Shown here one piece after another: positions 9,309-16,403 of a stretch of 34,408 nucleotides of DNA; position 1 is the first letter of the stretch, and each line of letters opens with the position of its first letter. Under the pieces are notes generated by a model. The model was not told where the DNA came from. It saw only the letters and a program-made list of their open reading frames with translations, and searched no databases. Both the position numbers and the translations under genes were made by a program. Source of the DNA: a virus; IMG/VR virus record IMGVR_UViG_3300033980_000572, positions 1 through 34,408 of that record, one strand, 5' to 3'.

Positions 9309-10147
9309 TGGGATGTATATATCGCATTCTATGTAAGACTACTGGCAAATCATATATCGGGCAGTTTAGATTAGATGATCCGAAATATAGGATCAATCGG
9401 CATTGGAGGGATGCTAAAAAGGGTAGTACGTGTATTATTCATCAAGCAATGCAAAAATACGGAAAAGATGATTTTACAGTTGAGGTATTATGTATATGTA
9501 CTACACAGGAAGAACTAAATATAAAGGAACAAGAATATATTGAATCGTATCATTCAATGTGTAATGATAATGGATACAATATGGTTGCTGGAGGTAAAGG
9601 GAGGGCTCCAAACTTTCATCACAAAGAAGAGCATAAGGAACGGATGTCAAAATTAATGACGGGTAGAACAGTATCCGACGAGACTAAACAACGCCTTAGT
9701 GATGCAAAAAAAGGGATTCCCCTTAACTGGAGTGAAGAGACACGAAAGAGAGCATCTGAACGCTCGCGCCAGAATGCTACAGGTGTTGTATGTTCTGAAG
9801 AAACTAAACAGAAAATCAGCAAATCACTGAAAGGAAGACCAGGTGTATGTAAAGGTCAAAAACGGACCGAAGAACAAAGAAAACACATTAGCGATGCTAA
9901 AAAAGGCAAGGTGGTAAGTGAAGAAATTAAAAAGAATCTAAGTAAAGTTCAGGCAGAAAGACATAAGAATACACCAATTCCTCATAAGAATTGTAAATAC
10001 ACCGAAGACGATATTAGGTATATGCGAAACAATCCTGACAATCTTTCAGTAGATGAACTTCGTAAAAAGTTCAGTATCGCCAAGTATCGCCTTCAACAAA
10101 TAGTTGATAAAAAATTATATAAGAATGTTATTGATTTGCCGGTTTGA
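9308..10147 (+). CDS. GIY-YIG homing endonuclease with NUMOD3 repeats
   Basis: 279 residues. Residues 1-90 are the GIY-YIG nuclease domain: CIYRILCKTTGKSYIGQ carries the two signature strands, then R-x3-H, and YNMVAGGKGR closes the domain. Residues 105-220 hold at least four NUMOD3 DNA-binding repeats of the type R.S.A.KG....EET..K.S. The C-terminal 50 residues look like a helix-turn-helix (SVDELRKKFSIAKYRLQQIV), as in the DNA-binding tails of phage and giant-virus homing enzymes. It is a free-standing mobile gene, AT-rich compared with the surroundings, with a hairpin at its start and a short repeat overlapping its stop. Confidence 0.93.
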   Translation: MGCIYRILCKTTGKSYIGQFRLDDPKYRINRHWRDAKKGSTCIIHQAMQKYGKDDFTVEVLCICTTQEELNIKEQEYIESYHSMCNDNGYNMVAGGKGRAPNFHHKEEHKERMSKLMTGRTVSDETKQRLSDAKKGIPLNWSEETRKRASERSRQNATGVVCSEETKQKISKSLKGRPGVCKGQKRTEEQRKHISDAKKGKVVSEEIKKNLSKVQAERHKNTPIPHKNCKYTEDDIRYMRNNPDNLSVDELRKKFSIAKYRLQQIVDKKLYKNVIDLPV

Positions 10148-10165
10148 AATGTCCATAGATCTAAA
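10143..10165 (+). repeat. Direct repeat, copy 2 (left of the T5orf172-like gene)
   Basis: 23 nt, identical at 21 positions to copy 3 at 10557-10579. It starts TTTGAAATGTCC and ends AGATCTAAA. It is followed at 10168-10175 by TGCCACTT, an octamer also found directly before copy 3 (10551-10558). Confidence 0.75.
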
Positions 10166-10173
10166 ACTGCCAC

Positions 10174-10521
10174 TTATAATCTAGTTCTTGTTTGCATGGC
10201 TTGTTCTTTTGAACATTCAGATGCTTTATTTTCTTCAGTAATAATTTTTAATATTTTTTCAATAGCATTGGCTTTGAACCATTCCCCACATAGTTTATAT
10301 TCTATCAATTCCTTATGAAGTTTCTTTTCATCCTTTGAAGTTAAATTTGGATACCAACAGACCAAATTAAGATCTTCAACACTAACTTTATTTTTAATTT
10401 CATCAGGGCATCTACAAGAATAAAAACCCCGGTGTGCTATTCTACTCCAAGCATTATTATTAGAATAATGTCCTACTTTAATTGCGTCAATGTGGTTTGA
10501 CTTATAAACATATACACCCAT
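10174..10521 (-). CDS. T5orf172/MUG113-like GIY-YIG superfamily protein
   Basis: 115 residues. Begins MGVYVYKSNHIDAIKVGHYSN and has WSRIAHRGFYSCRCP and EKKLHKELIEYKLCGEWFKA. This is the layout of T5orf172/MUG113 domains (Y-V-Y....KVG......R......C.P...E..LH....GEWF), minimal GIY-YIG-type nucleases common in phages and giant viruses. It is AT-rich, opposite in strand to the GIY-YIG gene next door, and closely flanked by 23-nt direct repeats (10143, 10557), suggesting a recently inserted unit. Active-site completeness is uncertain. Confidence 0.75.
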   Translation of the reverse strand: MGVYVYKSNHIDAIKVGHYSNNNAWSRIAHRGFYSCRCPDEIKNKVSVEDLNLVCWYPNLTSKDEKKLHKELIEYKLCGEWFKANAIEKILKIITEENKASECSKEQAMQTRTRL

Positions 10522-10556
10522 TATATGTTTATAAGTTTAATAACTTAAAGTGCCAC

Positions 10557-10579
10557 TTTGAAATTTCCACAGATCTAAA
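10557..10579 (+). repeat. Direct repeat, copy 3 (right of the T5orf172-like gene)
   Basis: Matches copy 2 at 21 of 23 positions. It is preceded by the octamer TGCCACTT (10551-10558, overlapping its first two bases). It marks the right edge of the AT-rich nuclease island, 20 nt from the helicase stop. Confidence 0.75.
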
Positions 10580-10599
10580 TATCTTCCAAGCCGCCTAAC

Positions 10600-12699
10600 T
10601 CAATCATCCAGAATCAAACACTTAATCGTGCTGATATTCGGCTCAATATACGCCTGATATTTCTCCCTACACTTCGCCAAAAACCTCTCGTCAGTCAACA
10701 TCTCCTTTTTACGAAAATGATTATCCAGAACCATCTCAGCAATATAATCCAAATTCTCCACGCCCTTCAACTCGAGTACCTCCCCCGTACGAATATTATG
10801 AATCATAAATCGCCTCCGACCATTCACATTATATTCCGTCCTCTGCCACAACCACGCATACAGAGCAAGTTGGACAAAGTGTTCTTCCTTCAAAAACGCC
10901 ACGCATTTCAGCTCCCACAGCGCCTTACTATCCACCAAATCAGCACGTCCACAGACCTCCACATTCTTCCCGTGAAAATCATATCGCTCTTCGTGTATTG
11001 TATACTCAAAATCCGACGCGTCATTCTGCTCTCCAATCGTATCCTTTAACACTCCGTACAACTGCTCAATCGTTTCCACCGAGAACCACTTGTATTCCTT
11101 AATCTGCGCGATCTTGTGGATATACCCACATATCCACGCCGAATACACATTCGCCAACTTCAAATAATCCGCCGCCCCCGAAGGCACTTTCAACACGCTC
11201 TGAATTTTCTCCTTCATGAACTGTTTTTCCTCCGATTTATTGAACATCATATCGCGCGAAAAAGCATCTTGTAAATCCCTCAAAATACTTATGCTCCCCG
11301 TCAAGCGATGCTCGTATATCGTGGGAATCGCAATACCATTCAACTCGTACACCATCTCAACAAGTCCCTCAGCCGTCTGGATAGAATCAGGAATACCAAT
11401 GTTCACATACGGCGCACGAACAACCTCCATCTTACACAATTCCACAATACGCCCAAGCAGTTCGTCAGGAATAAAACGCGTCAAATCCGTCACCCGACGC
11501 ATCCGCGTATCTTCCTTTTGCTCAACCTCCTGGACCCGCGAGAGTCGTCCATGATCCAGCTCGACCCTCTTCACCGCAGGACCAAACTTATCCTTCTTGA
11601 CAAATGTAAAAGGGGCTGATTGGCTGTCTTCGGCGCATATATAGAGACGCTCCATAGCGCGAGTGATTGCCACGTACATGGAGTTTGGACAAATCGCCGT
11701 ATCTTTCTCTTTTTCATAGAACGTGAAATAATTCGCGCTGAAATTGTACACGAATACCACCTTCCGCTCGAGTCCCTTGCTCTGATGAAAACTGGAAAAC
11801 ACCACCTTGTTCACTAGCGCCTCGTCCCGCAACTCAGAATCATCTGAAATAGGCACATAGCAAGGGATTCCGCGCTTGACCAGGGTATTCTCCAGGATTT
11901 TGATGGGGTTGTGCTCGTTGTGGGTGCGCACAGAAGGCGCCAGGATGAAAATGTCGTCCGGCTTATAAATAGTCAACAACTCCATGATCTGCTTGTAGAC
12001 ATATTCCGGCACCTTGAAGAAAATATTGCCCGTGATATACTCAACTGGAACAGCCGACTCTTTTACACTTTTCATCCTAGGATATCCGAGAACGACCTCG
12101 TTGATAAAATACTCCATCGGCCGCGTAATTCTGTAACTCGTCCGAAGATTCCGCTTTTTCCATTCATAAGGGGAAGTATACAATTGTTCGGCCATTGTGA
12201 GAAATCGCAGATCCGCCCCCTTCTGCGGAAAATCGTAGATACACTGCATATTGTCCCCGAGCACGAGGAGTTGCGAGGTCATCTTATTCATATCCACGAG
12301 CGCCTTGTGGATGAACTGGAAATACAAGAGCGTCATATCCTGTGTCTCGTCCATGATTACAATGTTCGGGCGAAAATTGTTCTTCAAAGGCATGTTCATT
12401 GTCATAATGAGGTTGAGGTCGGCGTCAGTCACGCACTGCGATTTATAATGCGCCACGCCGAAAGAATGGTAACTATGTACTTCAATATTCGTCAGACCTA
12501 GAGCACGCACACGCTCGCGCGTCTCCGCCTTGAGCCGTGAATTGTATGTAAAAAGGGTAATCTTCTTATCTGGCACCGCCAGTGCGAGGAATAGAACTGT
12601 AGTTGTCTTACCAGAACCAGCTACAGCATCTACTAATACGTTGAACCCCTCTTTTACACAGTCTATGATTTCCTGTTGTTCTGGAGATGGGCTAAGCAT
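10600..12699 (-). CDS. UvrD-like SF1 helicase fused to a PD-(D/E)XK (RecB/Cas4-like) nuclease
   Basis: 699 residues. Helicase motifs appear in order: Q-motif/SPEQQEII near residue 5; Walker A VAGSGKTT near 26; Ia TLFTYNSRLKAE; II IVIMDETQD near 113; III LLVLGDNMQCIYDF; IV RTSYR; V FSSFHQSKGLE near 306; VI MYVAITRAMERLYI near 345. The C-terminal part has GRADLVDSKALWELKC near residues 580-595 and FVQLALYAWLWQR, which fits the RecB-family nuclease motifs GxxD, E-x-K and QLxxY. One polypeptide thus unwinds and cuts DNA, like AddAB/RecB, probably for recombination-dependent replication or repair. No AAAATTGA element; the ATG is preceded by TATATA and, 20 nt away, GGTCTAAACC. Two copies of CTTTTACA/TGTAAAAG are embedded in the N-terminal third and one in the helicase centre. 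Confidence 0.9.
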   Translation of the reverse strand: MLSPSPEQQEIIDCVKEGFNVLVDAVAGSGKTTTVLFLALAVPDKKITLFTYNSRLKAETRERVRALGLTNIEVHSYHSFGVAHYKSQCVTDADLNLIMTMNMPLKNNFRPNIVIMDETQDMTLLYFQFIHKALVDMNKMTSQLLVLGDNMQCIYDFPQKGADLRFLTMAEQLYTSPYEWKKRNLRTSYRITRPMEYFINEVVLGYPRMKSVKESAVPVEYITGNIFFKVPEYVYKQIMELLTIYKPDDIFILAPSVRTHNEHNPIKILENTLVKRGIPCYVPISDDSELRDEALVNKVVFSSFHQSKGLERKVVFVYNFSANYFTFYEKEKDTAICPNSMYVAITRAMERLYICAEDSQSAPFTFVKKDKFGPAVKRVELDHGRLSRVQEVEQKEDTRMRRVTDLTRFIPDELLGRIVELCKMEVVRAPYVNIGIPDSIQTAEGLVEMVYELNGIAIPTIYEHRLTGSISILRDLQDAFSRDMMFNKSEEKQFMKEKIQSVLKVPSGAADYLKLANVYSAWICGYIHKIAQIKEYKWFSVETIEQLYGVLKDTIGEQNDASDFEYTIHEERYDFHGKNVEVCGRADLVDSKALWELKCVAFLKEEHFVQLALYAWLWQRTEYNVNGRRRFMIHNIRTGEVLELKGVENLDYIAEMVLDNHFRKKEMLTDERFLAKCREKYQAYIEPNISTIKCLILDD

Positions 12700-12737
12700 T
12701 ATATATCATACGGGCTCGCGGTTTAGACCAGGGGTTC

Positions 12738-13268
12738 TTATCCTGCAATTTCCTTTAAACGACTCCAGAAAACGCGAGATGCAATCATGGATGTTTTACA
12801 CGTGTACCACTTGCGCGACCCATCATGTATGGATTCTTTCAACCCATGACCGTCTTCATAGTCGTTTCGCGTCGTTAAAAGGGTATACGTGCCATGTGTC
12901 TTATGACGGAAGGCCGCCTTTAATTTGTAGAATCCCTCTGGAGTATCCTCCCCTCTATACGCGTAAAGTGGTTCGTAATCTTTCGGATCAAGATTTTTGT
13001 AATAGCCTCCATTCTTTTTTCTGGGAAAGTATCGCTCCACATCACCCACTTCGCTAGGAGTACTAACCGTAAGAACTCCTGGACCTGCGACCTGATCCTC
13101 TGACGGTAAAACAATTGACTGGATTATTTCGCGCGTGAGTGCATATTTGTCTACGGGAAACTGTGAAGCTCCAAATGTGGCAGTATAACCCACCTTGCCT
13201 TTATGGCAGAGCATAAATCCGACTTTATCTTTATTCCTTTTGCAAAGGCGAAGTTCAAGATCGGTCAT
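12738..13268 (-). CDS. Hypothetical protein (176 aa)
   Basis: The open frame extends back to 13475, but the protein probably starts at ATG 13268 (MTDLELRLCKRNKDKVGF). An AAAATTGA element on the same strand lies exactly 40 nt upstream, and the longer start would overlap the divergent basic-protein gene. The rest is beta-rich (VGYTATFGASQFPVDKYAL) with Tyr/Gly-rich parts (FPRKKNGGYYKNLDPKDYEP). No domain was recognised and no membrane segment is present. The early-type promoter suggests early expression. Confidence 0.7.
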   Translation of the reverse strand: MTDLELRLCKRNKDKVGFMLCHKGKVGYTATFGASQFPVDKYALTREIIQSIVLPSEDQVAGPGVLTVSTPSEVGDVERYFPRKKNGGYYKNLDPKDYEPLYAYRGEDTPEGFYKLKAAFRHKTHGTYTLLTTRNDYEDGHGLKESIHDGSRKWYTCKTSMIASRVFWSRLKEIAG

Positions 13269-13308
13269 TCGGTTTTTAGGGGACCAAATACAGTACAAAA
13301 AATACTGG

Positions 13309-13316
13309 TCAATTTT
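13309..13316 (-). promoter_or_regulatory. AAAATTGA early-type promoter that decides the start at 13268
   Basis: The plus strand reads TCAATTTT. Distance to the ATG is 40 nt, the same as for the methyltransferase. It falls inside the longer theoretical open frame, which argues against that longer start. Confidence 0.75.
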
Positions 13317-13378
13317 ATCCGAAATTAATTTAGACCATACCCCGCACCGTCCTCTAAACTCTCCTGCTATATTAGAAA

Positions 13379-13783
13379 ATGAAAATGAGAAATACGCGTA
13401 GATTCCGTAAAAGAACAAAGAGAAATACCCGGCGTAGAAAGAACCTGAAGGGCGGGTCTGGGGGCTGGGCGTCAAGCCTGGGATTATCTGGCCTTTTAAA
13501 CATGACCACGGAACAAAAGATTGAAGCTTTGAACGATGCGAATATTAAAGAACTAAGCGACTTTACATTTTATGATTTGGGGTATCCGGCATTAAAGGAC
13601 GAATATTGGCGTATTGGTAGTAAGATACAATTAAAGGAGACATATAGCGGAAACTGCAATGAAAAATACGGAGCAAAAGAGTGGTGCCCGCGTTTTAAGG
13701 GTAAGGTTGCGGATTTATATGAATTTCAAAAGAAAAATGCGGCCACTGCGCCGCCGGCCAATGTGCAGCCGGCCACTGCGTAG
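13379..13783 (+). CDS. Small basic protein, probable virion/DNA-associated (134 aa)
   Basis: The first 25 residues are almost all Arg, Lys, Thr and Asn (MKMRNTRRFRKRTKRNTRRR), followed by a Gly/Ser hinge (GGSGGWASS), a compact central domain (TTEQKIEALNDANIKELSDF) and an Ala/Pro tail. Basic N-terminal tails of this type are usual in small virion core proteins of Nucleocytoviricota. TAGA lies 2 nt before the ATG and no AAAATTGA element faces the gene, which fits late expression. The function of the central domain is unknown. Confidence 0.7.
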   Translation: MKMRNTRRFRKRTKRNTRRRKNLKGGSGGWASSLGLSGLLNMTTEQKIEALNDANIKELSDFTFYDLGYPALKDEYWRIGSKIQLKETYSGNCNEKYGAKEWCPRFKGKVADLYEFQKKNAATAPPANVQPATA

Positions 13784-13822
13784 CCGACCATTTGATAACC
13801 CCCTCTCAAGACACCGAATGAA

Positions 13823-14470
13823 TTAATAAACCGACCACAGAACCTTGCCATAGTAGTGCCAGGCGAACCAGAAGAGATGCCTATCACTCATCCGCGAATT
13901 ACAGTCCGAGCAAATAGGGAGAATATTCTCTATACACATAAGCCCGCCCTTGGCCAAAGGCAGAATATGACCAGCACTGAAGGATTCCTCGCTGATTATA
14001 TTCTGAGAACACACGGGGCAGAAGACATGGTGTAGCCCGCCGTTTTTATTGCGCCAAATGGATTTCTTGAACCAGTCCGAAAACGCCTCGCGCTTATTCA
14101 TGTGGAAGGTGCGACTTTGATCCATTAGTTTATACATCTCGGCCACCTTGTTATTGGCGAAGCGCGCGGATTCCTTGGCCTGGAACAAGGTTTCATCTGA
14201 AGGATCCGAAGGGGGAGCTTCGCTCTGGCCTCCCACGGATTCCTCAGCGCTGAACAAGTCGTCGCATTTCAGGCCAAGTACAGGAATTTCCCGCAACTTC
14301 ACGCCCATAATGAATCCCTCCTTCCGTGGAAACTTCTTCGCGGGGAGTTGCGCGTACAAACTCTCCTTGCGAATATCGAGCAATTTCAAGAGTTCTTCCT
14401 CAGAGATTTTAGCCTCTGGGTCCGAATCGTCGTAGATTTCACGGAGTCTCCAGCGCGTCCTTTCTGACAT
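13823..14470 (-). CDS. HNH endonuclease
   Basis: 215 residues from ATG 14470 (MSERTRWRLREIYDDSD). The open frame reaches 14512, adding 14 residues of unlikely composition. The C-terminal domain (about residues 145-205) is an HNH treble-clef: HHVFCPVCSQN, then SAGHILPLAKGGLMCIENILPICSDCNSRM. It has two C-x2-C zinc pairs, the G-H catalytic His, the central N and the terminal N/C. The N-terminal 140 residues are acidic with a Ser/Glu/Pro linker and no recognised fold. This could be a mobile endonuclease, but its base composition matches the host genome, so it may be long resident. CTTTTACACCC lies directly before ATG 14470 on the coding strand. Confidence 0.82.
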   Translation of the reverse strand: MSERTRWRLREIYDDSDPEAKISEEELLKLLDIRKESLYAQLPAKKFPRKEGFIMGVKLREIPVLGLKCDDLFSAEESVGGQSEAPPSDPSDETLFQAKESARFANNKVAEMYKLMDQSRTFHMNKREAFSDWFKKSIWRNKNGGLHHVFCPVCSQNIISEESFSAGHILPLAKGGLMCIENILPICSDCNSRMSDRHLFWFAWHYYGKVLWSVY

Positions 14471-14473
14471 GGG

Positions 14474-14481
14474 TGTAAAAG
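14474..14481 (-). promoter_or_regulatory. CTTTTACA motif at the HNH gene start
   Basis: On the coding strand the motif sits 3 nt before ATG 14470. If the upstream ATG at 14512 were used it would be coding (S-F-T-P). One of the 21 copies in the window. Confidence 0.4.
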
Positions 14482-14525
14482 AGAGGACTGGGTATAAACC
14501 TAGCGCCGGCATTCACTTTTACCGT

Positions 14526-14569
14526 AAAATATAAAAGTTAAGAACCCCAGTTCTTAACTTTTATATTTT
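14526..14569. repeat. Perfect hairpin, 20-bp stem and 4-nt loop
   Basis: Left arm 14526-14545, loop CCCA, right arm 14550-14569, with no mismatch. The stem contains AAGTTAAGAAC. It sits between divergent genes, not at a 3' end. Confidence 0.85.
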
Positions 14570-14579
14570 TAGGAATGCT

Positions 14580-14643
14580 GTGAAGTAGTATGAAGTTAAG
14601 ATCCACCGAACGAAGTGAGGGGGTCTTAACTTCAGTACTTCAC
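14580..14643. repeat. Second large hairpin with internal loop
   Basis: The outer stem GTGAAGTA (14580-14587) pairs with TACTTCAC (14636-14643). The inner stem GAAGTTAAGATCC (14592-14604) pairs with 14621-14633 allowing one G-T. The loop contains CGAACGAAGTGAG. It shares the core GTTAAGA with the first hairpin. Confidence 0.8.
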
Positions 14644-14661
14644 GGTACTCAAAGTAACGTG
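14641..14661. repeat. Third, short hairpin
   Basis: CACG-G-TACT (14641-14649) pairs with AGTA-A-CGTG (14653-14661) across a 3-nt loop, with one G/A mismatch. It overlaps the end of the second hairpin, so the two structures would compete. Confidence 0.6.
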
Positions 14662-14712
14662 AAACGCTAGGAATTTAACATTGCATTCATCAAAAAAACT
14701 TAGGAATATTAG

Positions 14713-14994
14713 ATGGATCTAAGAACGCCAACACAAAACGCTCGTTATGCTTCGCGCGCACCCACTAATTCGGCCGTTGTAGAAGGTCGTCGCGCTGCAG
14801 CCCGCGCCGCCCAGGAAGCGGCAGCGGCAGCTGCAGCCGAGGCTCAGGCAACGCGGGAAGCTTATGCTGCGTATACGGCTGCTGCCTGGGCCGCGCGTAA
14901 ACCGGCGCCCCCTCCTAAACGGTCCAGTGGAGGTAAGCGCAGAACTCGCAAGAGTGCGAGCAATAAGAAGCGCAAGACCCGGCGCCAAAAATAA
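14713..14994 (+). CDS. Ala-rich protein with basic tail (93 aa), possible DNA-condensing protein
   Basis: Residues 25-65 are a long Ala-rich helix (AAARAAQEAAAAAAAEAQ), followed by a Pro hinge (KPAPPPKRSS) and a strongly basic tail of Lys/Arg/Ser (GGKRRTRKSASNKKRKTRRQK). This resembles histone H1-like or small nucleoid proteins found in virus particles; that role is inferred from composition only. TAGA overlaps the ATG (TAGATG), the late-type arrangement. Preceded by the hairpin cluster. Confidence 0.7.
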   Translation: MDLRTPTQNARYASRAPTNSAVVEGRRAAARAAQEAAAAAAAEAQATREAYAAYTAAAWAARKPAPPPKRSSGGKRRTRKSASNKKRKTRRQK

Positions 14995-15030
14995 ATTTGA
15001 ACAACCCCCTTTTACTCCATTCTAGTCCCA

Positions 15031-15399
15031 ATGAACACCGCGAAAAAGATTGGTTGCCTCGGCCTTTTCTCGGGTTTCATCGTATTTGTAGGAGCTGTCG
15101 CCTATTTGCCATCAAACGGTGGACAAGTTCCCCCTGGCCAGACACAAGAACAGTTCGTACAACAACAAAACGCCATGATCGTGGCATCTATCCCTTTTAC
15201 AATTATGTCGGCGAGTCTAGGAATGATTTGCGCCTACGCACTCTGCCTTGGACTCACCCATTACCGCGACGAGATGCGGATGTATTCTCAGAGTGCAAGG
15301 CCTTTGCCTCCTTTGCCTCCTTTGCCTCCTTTGCCTCTCGACAATAAACCGAAAAAATCCATCTTGAAATCGGTACGAATTTATCCTGCCAGTAGTTGA
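15031..15399 (+). CDS. Two-pass membrane protein with Pro-rich tail (122 aa)
   Basis: Membrane segments at about residues 6-27 (IGCLGLFSGFIVFVGAVAYL) and 50-74 (IVASIPFTIMSASLGMICAY), with a Gln-rich loop between. The C-terminal tail holds PLPPLPPLPPLP encoded by a 9-bp tandem repeat near 15300-15337, a class of sequence that can bind SH3 or WW domains. CCCTTTTACTCC, a variant of the repeated motif, lies about 15 nt before the ATG, and an exact copy is embedded at 15194. No family was recognised. Confidence 0.65.
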   Translation: MNTAKKIGCLGLFSGFIVFVGAVAYLPSNGGQVPPGQTQEQFVQQQNAMIVASIPFTIMSASLGMICAYALCLGLTHYRDEMRMYSQSARPLPPLPPLPPLPLDNKPKKSILKSVRIYPASS

Positions 15400-15423
15400 C
15401 AAATATTATATATTACTAGAGAT

Positions 15424-15795
15424 ATGAAAGCACATAGTATGTTTTTCATACTTGTTAAATTATTATTTATTATACAATTTATTTTTATAATTTTCGGAAA
15501 ACACTCAGAAGATAGTACTACCTATTTGTTAACGGACTTCATATTCAAAATGTCAATTGGTATATACTTAATGTTGTTTTTCTATTTGAATAATGTTACA
15601 GATATATATTTGTGGGATAAAGTTGTTATATCATTTGCTGGAACTCTTTTATCATACGACTCCTTTTACAACGTTCTGCCGAAAGTATTTTTAAAATACG
15701 GGATCGTGTTTAATCCATTTAGTCCTACGAACATGTTTACCCGGTTGTCAAAGATCAAAGAAAGTCCGGCTTCTCCCGACCAGTATATACAGTAA
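15424..15795 (+). CDS. Multi-pass membrane protein (123 aa)
   Basis: Very hydrophobic. Likely membrane segments at residues 6-24 (MFFILVKLLFIIQFIFIIFG), about 38-58 (FIFKMSIGIYLMLFFYL) and about 66-82 (VVISFAGTLLSYDSF), then a polar tail. AT-rich compared with its neighbours. TAGA lies 3 nt before the ATG and TATATA is close upstream, consistent with late expression. Its 3' end overlaps the convergent gene by 41 nt. No family was recognised. Confidence 0.65.
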   Translation: MKAHSMFFILVKLLFIIQFIFIIFGKHSEDSTTYLLTDFIFKMSIGIYLMLFFYLNNVTDIYLWDKVVISFAGTLLSYDSFYNVLPKVFLKYGIVFNPFSPTNMFTRLSKIKESPASPDQYIQ

Positions 15796-16333
15796 GACCC
15801 TTCTCCTTTTTGGATTCCGCATAATATTTCCTATAAGATGCCACAGGGTCGCCGGCCACTTTATACTCGTCATCCATGGCCACCGCGAAGCCCTTGAGTT
15901 CATCTTCTGGAAGTCCAGGAGGCAGATTCACCTTCAACCACTCGGCGTGGGCGCGACAGGCATGAACTCTTCCTGGCCAACGAAACTCGTATTCATCCGC
16001 CAAAGCCAGGGCGAGTTCCACTGCCCACATATAATTCCCCAAACTCTCCCGAATCCAGATGGTACAGGGGTGGTGTAAGTGTACAGGGCGAAATCCAGGC
16101 TCATCCACATTCTTTCGGCGAGGCGCCGAAAGCATATGGATAGGAACATCTAGGAGCCGGTGTGCCTTCGCAATGGCCACGGCAGAGCGTACACCGAGAA
16201 GCGCAGGATAAGAAGCCGTCCAGTGCGCCGAGTAAAGCATCTGGCACGCCTCCAGAATCATCTTGACCACGTGCTTGTCGCCGTGGGCTTGTGCGGCCTC
16301 CTGCGGTTTCTTGCTGAGCACGAAGAGATTCAT
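15755..16333 (-). CDS. Conserved phage/giant-virus protein of the HxDKHVVKMILE family
   Basis: 192 residues. It starts MNLFVLSKKPQEAAQAHGDKHVVKMILEACQML, then RESLGNYMWAVELALALADEYEFRWP, FAVAMDDEYK and PVASYRKYYAESKK. This set of motifs defines a widely distributed protein family in cyanophages and giant viruses (consensus start MNIF.LD..P..AA..HCDKHVVKMILE). Its biochemical role is not, to my knowledge, established; the strict D-K-H and W-x2-E/NY motifs suggest an enzyme or nucleic-acid binder. AAAATTGA 44 nt upstream confirms the start and suggests early expression. The G in place of C in the HCDKH motif is worth noting. Confidence 0.82.
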   Translation of the reverse strand: MNLFVLSKKPQEAAQAHGDKHVVKMILEACQMLYSAHWTASYPALLGVRSAVAIAKAHRLLDVPIHMLSAPRRKNVDEPGFRPVHLHHPCTIWIRESLGNYMWAVELALALADEYEFRWPGRVHACRAHAEWLKVNLPPGLPEDELKGFAVAMDDEYKVAGDPVASYRKYYAESKKEKGLTVYTGREKPDFL

Positions 16334-16377
16334 CGTTGGTTTAGACCAGGACCAGCCCCTTTAACACCCCTCGCGCA

Positions 16378-16385
16378 TCAATTTT
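16378..16385 (-). promoter_or_regulatory. AAAATTGA early-type promoter
   Basis: The plus strand reads TCAATTTT, 44 nt from the ATG at 16333. Between motif and start lie a CCCTTTAACAC variant (16357-16367) and GGTTTAGACCAGG (16338-16350). Confidence 0.75.
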
Positions 16386-16403
16386 TATTGCGTTTGAAAT
16401 AGA

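Noticed and set aside
14526-14569. Interpretation of the perfect hairpin as a simple transcription terminator
   Set aside because: Both neighbouring genes start, not end, on either side of it; a terminator role would need an unseen antisense transcript.
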